Assembly: GCF_000213175.1 (NCBI RefSeq)
Contig: NW_009799103.1
Location: 1,500,977 to 1,564,976, forward strand
Direction of reading: 5' to 3'
Source: Neurospora tetrasperma FGSC 2508
Taxonomy: Eukaryota; Ascomycota; Sordariomycetes; Sordariales; Sordariaceae
Length of the DNA stretch: 64,000 bases
Made by a program: the position numbers and the translations under genes. The notes under the pieces are model-generated. The model was not told the DNA's origin and ran no database searches. It was given only the letters and a program-made list of their open reading frames with translations. The stretch's first letter is position 1. Each line of letters starts with the position of its first letter. Shown here piece after piece: positions 45,354 through 56,331 of this stretch.

Positions 45354-46920
45354 ATGCTCGTGAACATGGGCCACCTTCACGTTCACATCCACAAAATCCA
45401 CAAGTCACCCTCATGCCAGAAACTCAAAGACAACCGAAGATTTAGCGTAGCCTCAGGACTCATCCAACATGTCGTCGACCTTCCCGCCCCCGCACACGTC
45501 GTCATATCGCCCGCCAAGTCGACATTTAGCCGGGGCGGCAACGGCAAATACCCAGCCAGACCGGCTCTCCCAGCGATCGCGACCATGAAATTCTGGGACA
45601 AGATATTTGCCCCAGCCATGCGAGTGCTGGCGCGAAAACCGCGTCCGGGGCCTATGTTGCCGGGGTACGACATCCGATCCAAGAGCAACTGGGCCGAGGT
45701 AGAGCAATGCCTGGAGAACGCAAGGCGGCACTATGATGGAGATCTGAGGAGGCGCCGAGGCAGGTTCAAGGAGCGGTGCCGCCGGATTGCGGAGCATGGA
45801 GTGGTGGGAGTCCAGGCTATGCGGTTCATCAAGGAGGTGGAATATGTGTCGGTTGTCATGGGGGTTGTGGAGGTGCTTGTTGATGTAAGTCCCCAGATCG
45901 GATGCGGGCTTCGAGGCTTGTGGAGAGACATACGGGGATGACGAAAGAGCAATCTTCGCCCCAAGACTCTTCTACGCAACGCTACGTCACAGAGAAAATC
46001 CCAGACTAATGCCAATGTTGGTTGATTTTAGGCAGCAACAAGGGCGGCATCAGTTCGCGAGCGCGCCAGACTAACCCTTAACCCGCGAGAGCTCGAGCAT
46101 GAGTTTGCTCAGATTGAGATTCTGTTGTCCGTTCATCCCAATAACAGAAACATCCAGCAGGCCGCTATCCATCTTGTGGTGGCCATTTTCGAAGCCATTG
46201 AGGAGGGCATCAATTTCTTTATGAAACATAGACGTGAGTGACCAGGCCGCCGCCTCATCACAATGCAAACATCACGGGGCAAATCTAACGGTGGAAACCA
46301 CCTCTATAGATAGGCGAGCCTTTGAAGCCCTGGCTTTGGGGGATAAATACCAGCAAAGGCTTCTCGACAAACTTGCCAGCATCAAGAAAAGCTGCGATCA
46401 GCTCAAGGAGACCGGGCTGCTCTCTCACGTCTTTGTTGCCATCCATTCTTTGAGGAGACTACTTGATGGTAAGTTTTCCAGGGTCCAAGAGCAATACCTG
46501 TTCATCAGACTAATACCACGGATGTGACAGAGCGAGAAGCTAGAGAAATGCAACAACAACATCATGTGCAGCGCATGCAAGACCAAGAAGGTACGATCCA
46601 ATTTTGGGTATTGATCTTGACTCAAGTCCAATAATCTGACCCTCTTCTTAACAACAGCTCGACTCTGTCGTTTAGAGGGCTTTGCTCAAAGAGTGGAAGT
46701 TGGCGTCGAATCTTTGGGCCACAAGCTCGAGTCTGGAGTCATGCGAGCCCTGTGCGGCATCTCGTCGAGTGTCTCTCATATGCATGGCATAGAGGCACAA
46801 CATCAACTCAGCTTGGAGCAAGAGGTGAAAGGACAGGATTACCTCATCCGAGTTCTTTCCAAAATGAAAATGTTGGAGGATGAGTCCGATAACGATAGTG
46901 AGGAAGTGTTTTCGGACTGA
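45354..46920 (+). CDS. orphan STAND N-terminal-like (DUF7708-type) protein
   Basis: Five exons: 45354-45884, 46032-46233, 46310-46468, 46531-46590 and 46658-46920, all GT...AG and in frame; 404 residues. A start at 45585 (MKFWDKIFAPAMRVLARKPR, 327 residues) is equally possible. The helical region SNWAEVEQCLENARRHYDGD, RFKERCRRIAEHG, then VEYVSVVMGVVEVLVDAATR and AAIHLVVAIFEAIEEGINFF resembles the N-terminal domain found before NACHT and ankyrin/WD parts in fungal NLR-like STAND proteins. Here no NTPase or repeat domain follows; the rest is helical with probable coiled coil (LRRLLDEREAREMQQQHHVQ) and an acidic end (DESDNDSEEVFSD). Such stand-alone domains may work as partners or decoys in heterokaryon-incompatibility or defence signalling; that is inference. 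Neighbours are mobile and decayed sequences. Confidence 0.72.
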
Positions 46921-47764
46921 ACTACTGGGCATGATGGTGACTTGGAACGTTGGGATAACGGCATTGGCGTCAGGTGTTTTGCTTCAGGGCTTGGGGCATG
47001 GAACGGAAAATGGTTGGGCTAAAACATGCGAGGGCTGGTCCCTGACGCCAAGTGATAAGTTTGATCTGTGATACCTCCAGTTGTATGGGTTTTGGACGGA
47101 GTTACGGAATATACCCGGTACATAAACGAGCTTTATCGCTCTCAACCCCTTTCAGGTGGAAATCTCTGGTGTGAACAAGGATCATATGCACAATGTTCTC
47201 TCGATACTAGGCCACAGTAACGACTTGTGGGCTATTTATCTTGATGATAAGTTTTGCGCAACCGACCCTCTTCTTGCATCTCATAATTATTGTACCCGGA
47301 CCTGCCTCTAGCTCGTCCCCAATCCCACCTCAGCTACCTACTGTATCATCTGGTAACGGGCTGAGAAAGTGCCGACATTGGCGCTGTCACTCTGTTCATC
47401 GGACATTGACAAGAGCAGGAGCAGATTGCAAGTGTTTCAGCTACCGTCCGCGAGTGGAAGGTGCGTTCAAGTTCGGCCCTTTCGTGGTTACCTCTGACGA
47501 CAGAGAAGGGAAAGAATCTGGATTGAAGAAGTGAGCACCTACCTCTACTAGTGAGGATCACGAAGAGCATTCCCGCACTTTTCTGTCACTCGCAATCCCA
47601 AGCACAATTTCTTTGTTATAAAGCACGGTTTGAATCCTCCTTCCTCTTCCACCACCAAGCGTTTGCGACCATCCCTCCTGCCTAGTCGAGTAGAATCAAC
47701 GCTTTTCAACTACTCATTGGGTCACTATCTACAAACACAATCTCGCTCAATTTCATCTCCAACG
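46921..47764. other. intergenic region with promoter of decayed copy 1
   Basis: No supported gene. The last 150 bases carry a TATA box (47617) and a C/A/T-rich leader leading to the ATG of the decayed gene copy at 47765. Confidence 0.5.
47617..47622 (+). promoter_or_regulatory. TATA box of decayed copy 1
   Basis: TATAAA 148 bp before the ATG at 47765. The related gene at 55377 has TATAAA 150 bp before its ATG, so promoter layout was duplicated with the gene. Confidence 0.5.
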
Positions 47765-48221
47765 ATGTTGGCGTCAACTGACAAACAAAGCTGAGCTCCA
47801 CGAGCTTCTTGCTCCCTCTATCGAATCCATGATTGCCAAGGAACAGCGCTAACAATCTTCATAGAATCGCGGCACGGTAACTCTTCATTTTCCTTGGATC
47901 CCCTCACTCTTGAGGTCTCTTTGCCCACGCACCGACTTCCACAAAAAGTTCGTCGTGCAACAAGACGAAAGGCCTTCGAAGTACATCTAAGTAAAGAAGC
48001 CAACTACAGCCCGATTTACGGTAGCACGGCTGAAGGTGTCCTTGCGAACAAGCCACAGTGACCTGTCGAAAGGTGAAAGTGAAAGCAGAGCTGATTATCC
48101 GTATTGCGCATCAAACTTCAACGTGGCCTATCGAGAAAGTGCTTGAATTACAATGTTGTAGTTGCTTTGAGAGATCCAACAACGACGAAAGCTTGGAAGA
48201 GTTCACCATCTCAAAGGGTTA
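47765..48221 (+). pseudogene. decayed copy 1 of the unknown gene family at 55377
   Basis: The start reads MLASTDKQ, then after a frame change ELHELLAPSIESMIAKEQ, matching DIGKLLNPIQSIESLIAKG of the 55.4-kb gene, and stops at 47850. After a gap that removes the middle of the gene, similarity resumes near 47900. LTLEVSLPTHRL, then YGSTAEGVLANK, then (in another frame) VTCRKVKVKAELIIRIAHQT and WPIEKVLEL match LTLPDTYSL, YGRSEMAGGRFHSK and VTFCRKGVFVAIRFRTAHKS/WPLIEELELL. At least two frame changes and a large deletion make it non-functional. Matches were seen by eye at protein level only. Confidence 0.68.
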
Positions 48222-48671
48222 GAAAACATCTCCAAAGACGAGCCAGATACTTCATGAAGACTGCTAGCTTAGGTCTACAAAGTCATGGGAGATGGCGGAA
48301 CCAATTGCAGACCAACAGACTGCAAGGATGAAGCAGGACGGTAATGGATAAGATGATGGGCCGGTGTTCGAGATGATTGCAACGGCCACATAATCTACCT
48401 CCGACTTCACTTGGGCAGATTGGACTAGGCGGATACAGGTTCAAAGAGAGCCAACCTCTCACTCGTGAAGTTCAGATAATTTCCCTCGCCCGCATGAAAA
48501 ACGTTTGTTTCTTCACCTTCTACGTCTCAACTTCTCTTTTTGATCATCTCCATAACCTAGACTTCATGGAATACACTGACCACATGGTCAAGCAAACACT
48601 TTACTTGAACTGCCATTAGAAGGACTCAATCGTGCCTGGACACTCCTGCTATAACCTTAATGTGCACTGGT
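48222..48671. other. interval between decayed copies
   Basis: No gene supported. It may contain the worn-down N-terminal part of copy 2, but I could not align it. Confidence 0.45.
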
Positions 48672-49302
48672 GTCACACAATCCTATAACCACGTCGATAC
48701 CATCAAGGCAATGAGGGTGGCAGACCTGAAAACATATAACCTGGATTACAGACCTTCGAAGCAGAACAAGCTTGGAAACAATGCCCTCAAGTTTGAAATC
48801 ATCAACCTTGATCTGGGTTCGATTTCCTACAGTTGACAAGTTGCAGGTTGCTGATGGAGACTGCTAGGCTGTGTTTTCCAGAAACTCCATCGAGGCAAGA
48901 TGATGTTTCTGATATATCTGATAACCAGACTACTGCAGGTACCCTTGGATTGTTGACACTAGGCGTATTGCTGCAGCGCTTGGCAAAGCCATAACGGAAC
49001 ATGAAGAATCAACATCCGCGGCGCCAAAGTCAAGGTCAAAGCATTGACCGGACCAGTATACCCAAAGGCTTCATTCACTATGGGTCGAACCTAGACGGTA
49101 GGCACAGGAGGGCTCCGTCAATCAAATGATGGGCATACCCATAGGGAGTTCAAGCTGGAGCCTGACAGGGTCTATGTTGTGATGGTGGATGGTATGGCAC
49201 ACACACACAAAAGGTTCTTTCGACACCAAGTTCAGCGTGACCTACCGAAAGAGAGCGGAGACAACGCTTGTTATTCGAATAGCCCACGAGTCTTCGCTTT
49301 AG
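48672..49302 (+). pseudogene. decayed copy 2 of the unknown gene family at 55377
   Basis: Begins inside the gene: VTQSYNHVDTIKAMR and LGNNALK align with ITQCNNHFNAISRMK and LGNYAVK of the 55.4-kb gene. Next come TARLCFPETP (against SNRALDIPED) and VDTRRIAAALGKAITEH (against VDIQALAIALDRAMKSH) in other frames. It ends with GSFDTKFSVTYRKR and IRIAHESSL (against GRFHSKLKVTFCRK and TAHKSSL). The order is that of the full gene, with stops and frame changes between blocks, so this is a pseudogene lacking its N-terminus. Its end is about 1.1 kb beyond copy 1, in the same direction. Confidence 0.66.
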
Positions 49303-52300
49303 CTTAGCGAGCACGTGTCTGTGTTGAAATCTTCAGCGGTGCCCTAGATTGATGGGGCATGGCGTGAGAGATCATCTGCACGGCAGCTCATTTCTAGGTT
49401 CCAAGAAGCCAAATAGGCGGTAGACGACCAATTATGTGCACGAATGCGTGCAGTGCAGTTGTTTAATGAGATGCGGAGGACGTTCGTTCTGGGCGAGCGT
49501 AGAGATGTCACGGCCTTCTGGTGGAAATGATGAAGTTCTTCGCCAAGTGCGCCTAACCCTATCCGCGGGTAGGATACCATACCAAGATCGACAGTGGTTG
49601 CGCTGGGAATTAGATGATGGCTGAAGTATTGGACATTACGAACCTTATCAGAGTCAGCAATCAAACATGTGCTGACTTTGAGCTGTTCTTTCAAAATTTG
49701 GAAGTAAAAAAAAAAAAAAATGAAAATGAAGCGGACCTTTCCGCTCCTTGACGGCCTCAACGAGCAGGCTCCTTGTTCCGGGCTTCTTGAAACTCTCTGG
49801 CGGTCTGACAGTCTAGACCGTGACCCTGGGGAGCAAAGTCGGCGGTGAGCTCGGAACCTGTGTCTTGCAAGGACTTGGCGATGAGGAAGACTGGTATCTG
49901 GCTATCATTCATCTTCAAAAATGCGCTTTGATGAGCATCGATGCCAATCATCGCGGTCCAGATCTTTCAGGTCTTTGAAGTACCGCGTGGTTCTGACAAC
50001 AACGGGAAGGCTCAGTAGGTAGGTACTAAGCAAGGGGAAACAAGGTCTTGGGTATTTCGTCAATCCCGTCCGGCACTCGCCTATCAACAATGGATGGATG
50101 GCAAAGCGTCTGAGACAATCGTCGGACAATCTGCGCGAACCTGGGGAATGCCAAGGGGCTCGGGCCAGTAGATGCAACGGCTTGGCGAATTGCCTGTATC
50201 GAGCTCGGACTGCATCGTGAGATGACAGGGCGTGGTGGTGACGGCAGCCAAGTCCATGGCGGACTGGTTGAGCTTGGCGTTCAGTGGCCGGTGTCATTGC
50301 GATCTTGATGCTGCAACTTTAAGGGTGAGGATAGAAGTAGTAACAACGTTACATGCCAACAACGTTGGAACGAGAAGAAAGGGAGTAGAAGAAAAAGGGG
50401 GTCCGGAATTGGGGGAAGTGTGAGGGTTAGGGTCAGTAATGGTTGCATATTCTGACGAGGTCGGCTCGGAAGTTGAAGCAGTCCAAAATTTAGTTTGTTG
50501 AACCTTTAGGAGCGCCGGCAGTCAGTCAGCGGCTTCCGTGATAGAGAAGCCCGGTTCCCGTATAAAGATCTTGATGAGTAAAAACGGAAGATGTCGGCCG
50601 TGATTGACGATGTTATGGCTCGGCTCGGATGTTGCGGGCTGTCTGTCGGATTTGCCATGCAGGCGTTTCGTCTCCCAGTTCCGTCCGATCTTGCTCTAGG
50701 GACGGTGGTGCAACCGTCTGGATGAGGGATTCTCAAATTCGTGTTGTGGTAGTTGAGCAAGTTGTATACTTCTTGGCTTGCCACTTTGTCTCTCGCACTA
50801 CTATCGCATCGCTGGATCGCTGTGCTACTCCAAGTTTTGCGTCAGTCGGTAATCTTGTTGACGCGCACAGCGTCTCTTGGCAGCGAGGTGTTGCGCGACT
50901 CGAAAGCAGTAGAGTCGAGGAGAAGGGAGTCAGTGATATTACTTACCTCGAGTCGATGATCGAGCTCTGTGCGGCGAAATTGCAAACATCAAAGTCCCTA
51001 CCCCTTTGAGCATTGTCGATATTGATGCCAAGTCGTGCCAGACAGACCGATAGTCATTACTTGTGTGCGTAAAAGAAAGGTTTGGCTGCTAGGTTCTTGG
51101 AAGCGCAGATCACCATGATTAAGTTGTCCGGAGCCGTCGGCGGGTTGAATTGCGCGCCCTTGCAGCGTGGGATTGTTACATGGTAGCTGTTTGGGGCCTG
51201 TAAAAGCTTGGGCGGGACATTGCGTATTTCCAGGACTCACCTCGCAGGGCGACCTAGTTCCTTGACAAGTGGAAGTGGAAGCCCGGTCCCCTCGTTGAGC
51301 TGCCCTGGGCTGGACGATGCCCTGCAGCGAGCTCGCGATGGTGGGCAATCTCCTGCTAAGGTAAGCCCCCGTCTTGGCGGTTTGATACAACTTAAGACTT
51401 CCACTTTGGCTCGCTGTTGCCGCCAGTGGGTTGAAGCTGAGCTGTGTGAGACTGTGAGACTGCGTACGTAGTATCATTGCCCGCCGACTGGCTGCTGTGT
51501 AGGTAGTAGGTAGAGGTATTGATCAGGATGACGGGATCTTGCAAGACCAAAGTGTCAGGGTTAGAGTTGCCCGTCTCACAGGTCGGGTTCCATTGTTGAC
51601 GGGAGGTGTTGACGATGGATGACCTGGAGCGAGCCGCTCGATTGCGCCTGGGTGCTGCCAGATTGGGCCACGATGCCAAGCCAGGGATCTGCAGCGAGGA
51701 TTAACACCGGTGTCGGCTTGGCGACCGCCCAGAGACCGCCAAGCGCGCAGTGATATAGCTCAGAATCGAGGTGAACACGTGCGAACCGGTATCGTTGATA
51801 TTCGGAGTTGCTGGCTTTATCAACAAGTTACCAAGAGACCAAGACCCCAAGCGACATGGTGGCCCGTGTAGCGATGCTTGGCCCAACTTGTCGCCTCCTT
51901 ACAACCCCGGATTTACGACAAGCTGGAAATGATGACACTATCAAAAATAACTTCATGTGAGCAGCGGATACCTCTAGAGTAGGTGTGTTGGCAGTGGATA
52001 GTGGTGAACTCGTGAGCAGTCCAAGAGTCGCACTCGGCAGCAACCCCGCAGCAGATGTGTATCCGGAGGTAGGTAGGGTGCTGCGCTAGAAGACAGCAAA
52101 GGTGCCGAAGGGTGCCGGAGGAGTGGAACTCGAGCTTAGCTAGCCTGCCCTGTTCGTCAACATGGAGCATGTACAACACGCGCCCGCGACACCACACTAC
52201 CTACATTGCGCCATTAGGCGTCCAATCTGAGCCAATCTGACCATAGTGCCGGTCCATCGTGTTGCCAAGAAGCAAGCGTCAGGAAGCCGACAAGACACCC

Positions 52301-52552
52301 ACAGTTCGTTGCATCGCCAACTCCATGCCCGCGGTTGTGCGCCGAGCATTGGTGAATCTAGTGGGGGCCCGCATGTCTCCTCCTCCTCCATCTTCTTCGT
52401 CAGCCCATACACGAGTGCATTTAAAGGTCCCCCTTCCCATGCCTCTCCTCCTTCTCTTCAACTTGGAATCCCATCTCACATCAACATCTCAACTCTCTTG
52501 ACACACACCTACTTCACCACTCAGTCAACTCAACAATCAACAACCCTTCAAA
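49303..52552. other. 3.2-kb stretch with possible gene fragments
   Basis: No intact gene. Minus-strand pieces read like broken protein: around 50100-50290 (residues such as HRPLNAKLNQSAMDLAAV and CIYWPEPLGIPQVRADC, in a frame without its own start) and 49757-49951 (SQIPVFLIAKSLQDTGSELT, ending in a stop). They cannot be joined into one model with confidence and I do not recognise a family. The region 51-52.2 kb shows nothing firm. Confidence 0.4.
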
Positions 52553-52858
52553 ATGGGCTCCTCCATGTCGAGACATCACCACAAGCGCGGCGAGTTCCTC
52601 TTCACCAGACCCAAGTCGCCCCGCCACCGCTCGCCTACCCCCTACCCCCACGACAGGCGCTCGCTCAACGACGACAACGGTAGCATTCACATCCTGACCA
52701 AGGTGTCGTCCATGGCAAAGCCTACCCAGGCATCCATCAAGATCGTCGAAAGACCCCAGGCTCGTCAACACATCAGCTTCGAAGACAAACCCGCAGTCAT
52801 CAGCTTCGAGGTTCATAACCCCCGAAGACTGAACCGCTTCGAACGCCTGACTACTTGA
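52553..52858 (+). CDS. small basic protein, unknown
   Basis: Single exon, 101 residues. The context looks like a real gene: a TTTAAA box at 52420, a C/A/T-rich leader and CAAAATGGGC at the start. The N-terminus is basic and rich in His, Arg, Pro and Ser (MGSSMSRHHHKRGEFLFTRP), with GS at positions 2-3. This is a possible N-myristoylation context but not a strict match. The C-terminal half has a more ordered pattern (QASIKIVERPQARQHISFED, AVISFEVHNPRRLNRFERL). No known family. Short proteins of this kind are common in Neurospora and often lineage-specific. Confidence 0.62.
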   Translation: MGSSMSRHHHKRGEFLFTRPKSPRHRSPTPYPHDRRSLNDDNGSIHILTKVSSMAKPTQASIKIVERPQARQHISFEDKPAVISFEVHNPRRLNRFERLTT

Positions 52859-54862
52859 ACAACGCCCATCAGAAATGGACTAGCAAAACCGGATTCTGTT
52901 CAGCAGACACAACAACGCACCAGCCAAGACCGAGCTGCACTTGCTCGGCACTGGAAAACGCATGGAACCTGCTTGATTTCTGGTCTGCATTAGGGCTCGG
53001 AAATGGCGTCGGACCACATGATGTACACACACGACTCTATGGGTTAGGGTTTCGGCTTGCATCTGATTGCGCTCATTGCGTTGGCGTTGCGTCGTTTGCC
53101 TTTTGTCGGTCTCATCTTTTTTTCTGGTGGATCATTCCCATTCATTCAGTACATGGCGCCAAGAACTCTTGCGCTCGGCAGTCAACAAGACCTCTCGGTC
53201 TTGCGCCACCATCACCACAATTCTGCTCGACAACACTCGGACTACCCAGAGTTCACCGACTGCAAAATGTCCAGAGACACCACCACCATCCGATATTGAC
53301 CAGTCGGTTCGTCAAGCCGCGTGTGATGCCCCTGTCCCCGTGTGGCAGTGGCGTTTGCGGTGATGGGCTTGGCACAGATATCCCGTCTTCTTGGCTGCAT
53401 CGCATCTACACCACGGCATTCAGATCACTGGACGATCACTTCTTCCAGAAGGGGGCTTGGGGCCAAGAGATGTGAAGTGAAAAGAGGACACAGCATAGGT
53501 AGAGGAGGAACACCCGCTGGTTTGCATCGCAGTAAAAGGAGTTCTATTAGGCGATACATGCTTCGTGGCTTCTTTCGCTTATCATCACATTGGATTCCTT
53601 TATCGGCGTCATCTTGCTTTGGTTTGTCATACCTCGCTTGGATATCACAACAGGAGGTTGCCTTTCGTCGGGGATATGATGCGACATTTTAGCGATCACG
53701 ACATGATGGGATGTCAGACTGGCATGCAGTCATGGCCAACCCAGCCACGGGCTAGCCCTGGAGGAGGAAGAGAAAGGAGAAGACCGAAAGACATGATAGT
53801 CAGTCATACTGCTGTCGGAGGTTGATGCATATATCGCTCATGTCACTTTTTTTCTTCCAGTTGTACGACTGAAGGAGGGATTTGCTTCGGGATTATGTAC
53901 ATGTGGTGTACCCGGTACACAACAGGATTATTATGCAGAGGAGGAGAACAAGTTGGCAGCGTTGTATTGCATGGGGGTTATGTATATCAGTCGGCATACA
54001 GACACGGCGTTATTCCGGAGGCCTCGAAACTTGCAAGTGGTAAAATTGACTATAGACCTGCTCAAAACATATTCTACTATCACGTTCTGAACCACATACG
54101 ATCGATTTTGCTGTGAACTTTCCTCTTGATAATCTTGATCACTTGCAACGGACCGATTCAATCGGTAAATCCGGTCTTCGAATCAAGCAGGAGAATTTCG
54201 AGAGAATCGTTCTGCCACCTTGTCATAGATCATACTTATCCAGGCATGTCCGGTCCTCGCCATTTCCCTTTATGTTCTACCATGCGTTTTTGGGACTTTG
54301 CTGTCAAGGCTCCCAAGTCACACCTCTAGTCGTTAACCTTGAACTCGCCTTTAGGTCACAGCTGGATTAGTTATACCTCTACGCGCAAGTAAACTAGTGC
54401 ACTCGGGGTTACTGAGCAGTGGGGTCGCTGAACGTCCCGTCGTCAGTTCTGTCCTTGAAGGATACCTAGCATTCCTTCTTCAGATGACTGCATTCCAGAT
54501 CTACGAGCATTGCCTAAACTTTTCAGGGGGTTAGGGGTTATGATTCGATGAGGCGATGGATCTCTGGAGAGTGTTTGTCCTCTCGTCTTGAATGATCGGT
54601 GTAGGAGTTACCATCCATACCTTCCAGTTGATGGTAAAATTGCTGCTGGCTGCGACTTCCATTCCCAGATTTCTTGGCTTCAATTCTATTGCTTCCTTGG
54701 AAGGAGTAATCCTCTCACGGGTCAAGTAATTTCTTTCCGTTCTCTTAGGAGGTTGTTATCTGTACCTTCTTCATCCCAACTGCCTTGAATACAATGATAT
54801 CAATGCATCTAGCACGGAAGCAGTCAAAATGGGAGGTTAGTTTGTGATAGCATCCGTTTTCC

Positions 54863-54892
54863 TTTTTTTTTTTTTTCTCTCTCTCTCTCTCT
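54863..54892. repeat. T14 followed by (CT)8 microsatellite
   Basis: Simple repeat on the plus strand in intergenic DNA. Confidence 0.9.
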
Positions 54893-55226
54893 CCAAGAGC
54901 TTGGATGACCTGCCGGTTCAAAATGCGGAACGCCAGCGACTTCGGTCTCTGAATATCTGAGCTTTATTGGCCTCAACGGCCAGTGCTAGGTATACTTCAC
55001 ACTGAACGCTGCCTAGAAAGAGTGACTATCTCGTAGGCGGGCACTTCCCTCGGTTTGCTTTCTGAAACAGGATCGTTTTTATCCCAATTACTTGAGATAA
55101 TGACAAGGCATCTCGCCAGTGAAGTGAGGTGGCAATAGTTACTCACCAGAGACGAGATCACAGTCAAGTCAGAATTGCGAGATCTGGGCGCTCAATATCC
55201 TGCTTCGTGTCCCCGCTTCCTAGAGG

Positions 55227-55232
55227 TATAAA
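55227..55232 (+). promoter_or_regulatory. TATA box of the gene at 55377
   Basis: TATAAA 150 bp upstream of the ATG, matching the layout in front of decayed copy 1 (148 bp). Confidence 0.5.
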
Positions 55233-55376
55233 GTCCTTACTATTCTTCCACTTTGCATGATACTCTCGCCCTTCTCCTCTCAACCCATCAACCAGAGCCA
55301 CGTTCTTCGAGTGGTGGCAGGCCAGCAAAGTCCCCACACTGAGAACGCAGTCATTATACATCATCTCAACAAGAAA

Positions 55377-56331
55377 ATGTCATCTACCGAAACCGATATC
55401 GGGAAGTTGCTCAATCCCATTCAATCGATCGAGTCACTCATCGCTAAGGGCTTCAATGAAGACTTGGGAGACTTTAATAACACCACTCTCCTTCCTCTGG
55501 ACCCAGGCATGCTGGAGGTTATTTGCCGGGTAAATCTTCCCGATATTCCGCTTGAGCGGCTCTCCGTCGCCGAAGCGTTTCTCGAGAGACCCATTGGCTT
55601 CGAGCAGATCGTCACTTTTTCCAGCACTGCCGATCTCGAGCCGTTTCAGATCAAGATCACCCAGTGCAACAACCATTTCAATGCTATTAGCAGGATGAAG
55701 CAAGCCGTCTGCTCCCTGAATTACGTTCATAGCGAGAGGGGTTTGGAAGCCGCGAAGGACCTGGGAAATTACGCCGTAAAATCCAAGAATGGGTGGGCTA
55801 CTGTCTGGACACGTTGGACGACCGTTGTCCAAGTGCATTTTCCTGGTTGGGGGCCCAGATACCTTCGTTCTTGCAGCATGGCCATACTCTAACCGAGCTT
55901 TAGATATTCCTGAAGATTTTGATCTCAGCAAGCAGCCTGTGGACATTCAAGCCCTGGCTATTGCACTTGACCGTGCTATGAAATCCCATCGGGGAACCAT
56001 TGACGAAGTCCCGCATGCCAGTCTAGACGAGGACTTGACACTGCCAGATACCTACAGCCTCAAGTTCCACGAAACCGCGACCATCAAAGCCAAATTCAGC
56101 GATGGTATCCATCGTGTCAGAGAATATCGAGTTGTCCAGGGTCTGAAAAGTTGCGTGGTTGAAGATGACACTACCACAAAGTACGGTCGCAGCGAAATGG
56201 CCGGGGGCCGCTTTCACTCCAAGCTGAAGGTGACCTTCTGCAGAAAAGGCGTCTTCGTGGCAATCCGTTTCCGGACGGCTCACAAGTCCTCCCTGTGGCC
56301 ACTCATTGAAGAATTGGAGCTGCTGAGGTAG
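55377..56331 (+). CDS. unknown protein, best-preserved member of a three-copy family (possibly disrupted)
   Basis: The ATG at 55377 (MSSTETDIGKLLNPIQSIES) is supported by the corresponding start in decayed copy 1. The first frame stays open to a stop at 55890. The C-terminal part (FVLAAWPYSNRALDIPEDFD to WPLIEELELLR, stop at 56329) is in another frame, with the switch between about 55790 and 55860. A 64-nt intron with an unusual donor (GTTGGA, acceptor CTTGCAG ending 55874) would restore the frame; otherwise it is a one-base frameshift. About 290-318 residues would result. No membrane segment or known domain was recognised. Segments conserved in the decayed copies (for example KVTFCRK...RTAHKSSLWP at the end, ALAIALDRAMKSH in the middle) should be the core of the fold. 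Confidence 0.58.

Larger units (their letters stand above)
52859..55376. other. 2.5-kb stretch without a supported gene
   Basis: A 206-codon plus-strand frame at 52855-53475 overlaps the end of the small gene and has no domain or Neurospora-like composition; I do not call it. T14 and (CT)n runs lie at 54863-54892. Confidence 0.5.

Noticed and set aside
52855-53475. 206-codon plus-strand frame
   Set aside because: Starts inside the stop region of the small gene at 52553; composition (Cys, His, Trp-rich) looks non-coding.
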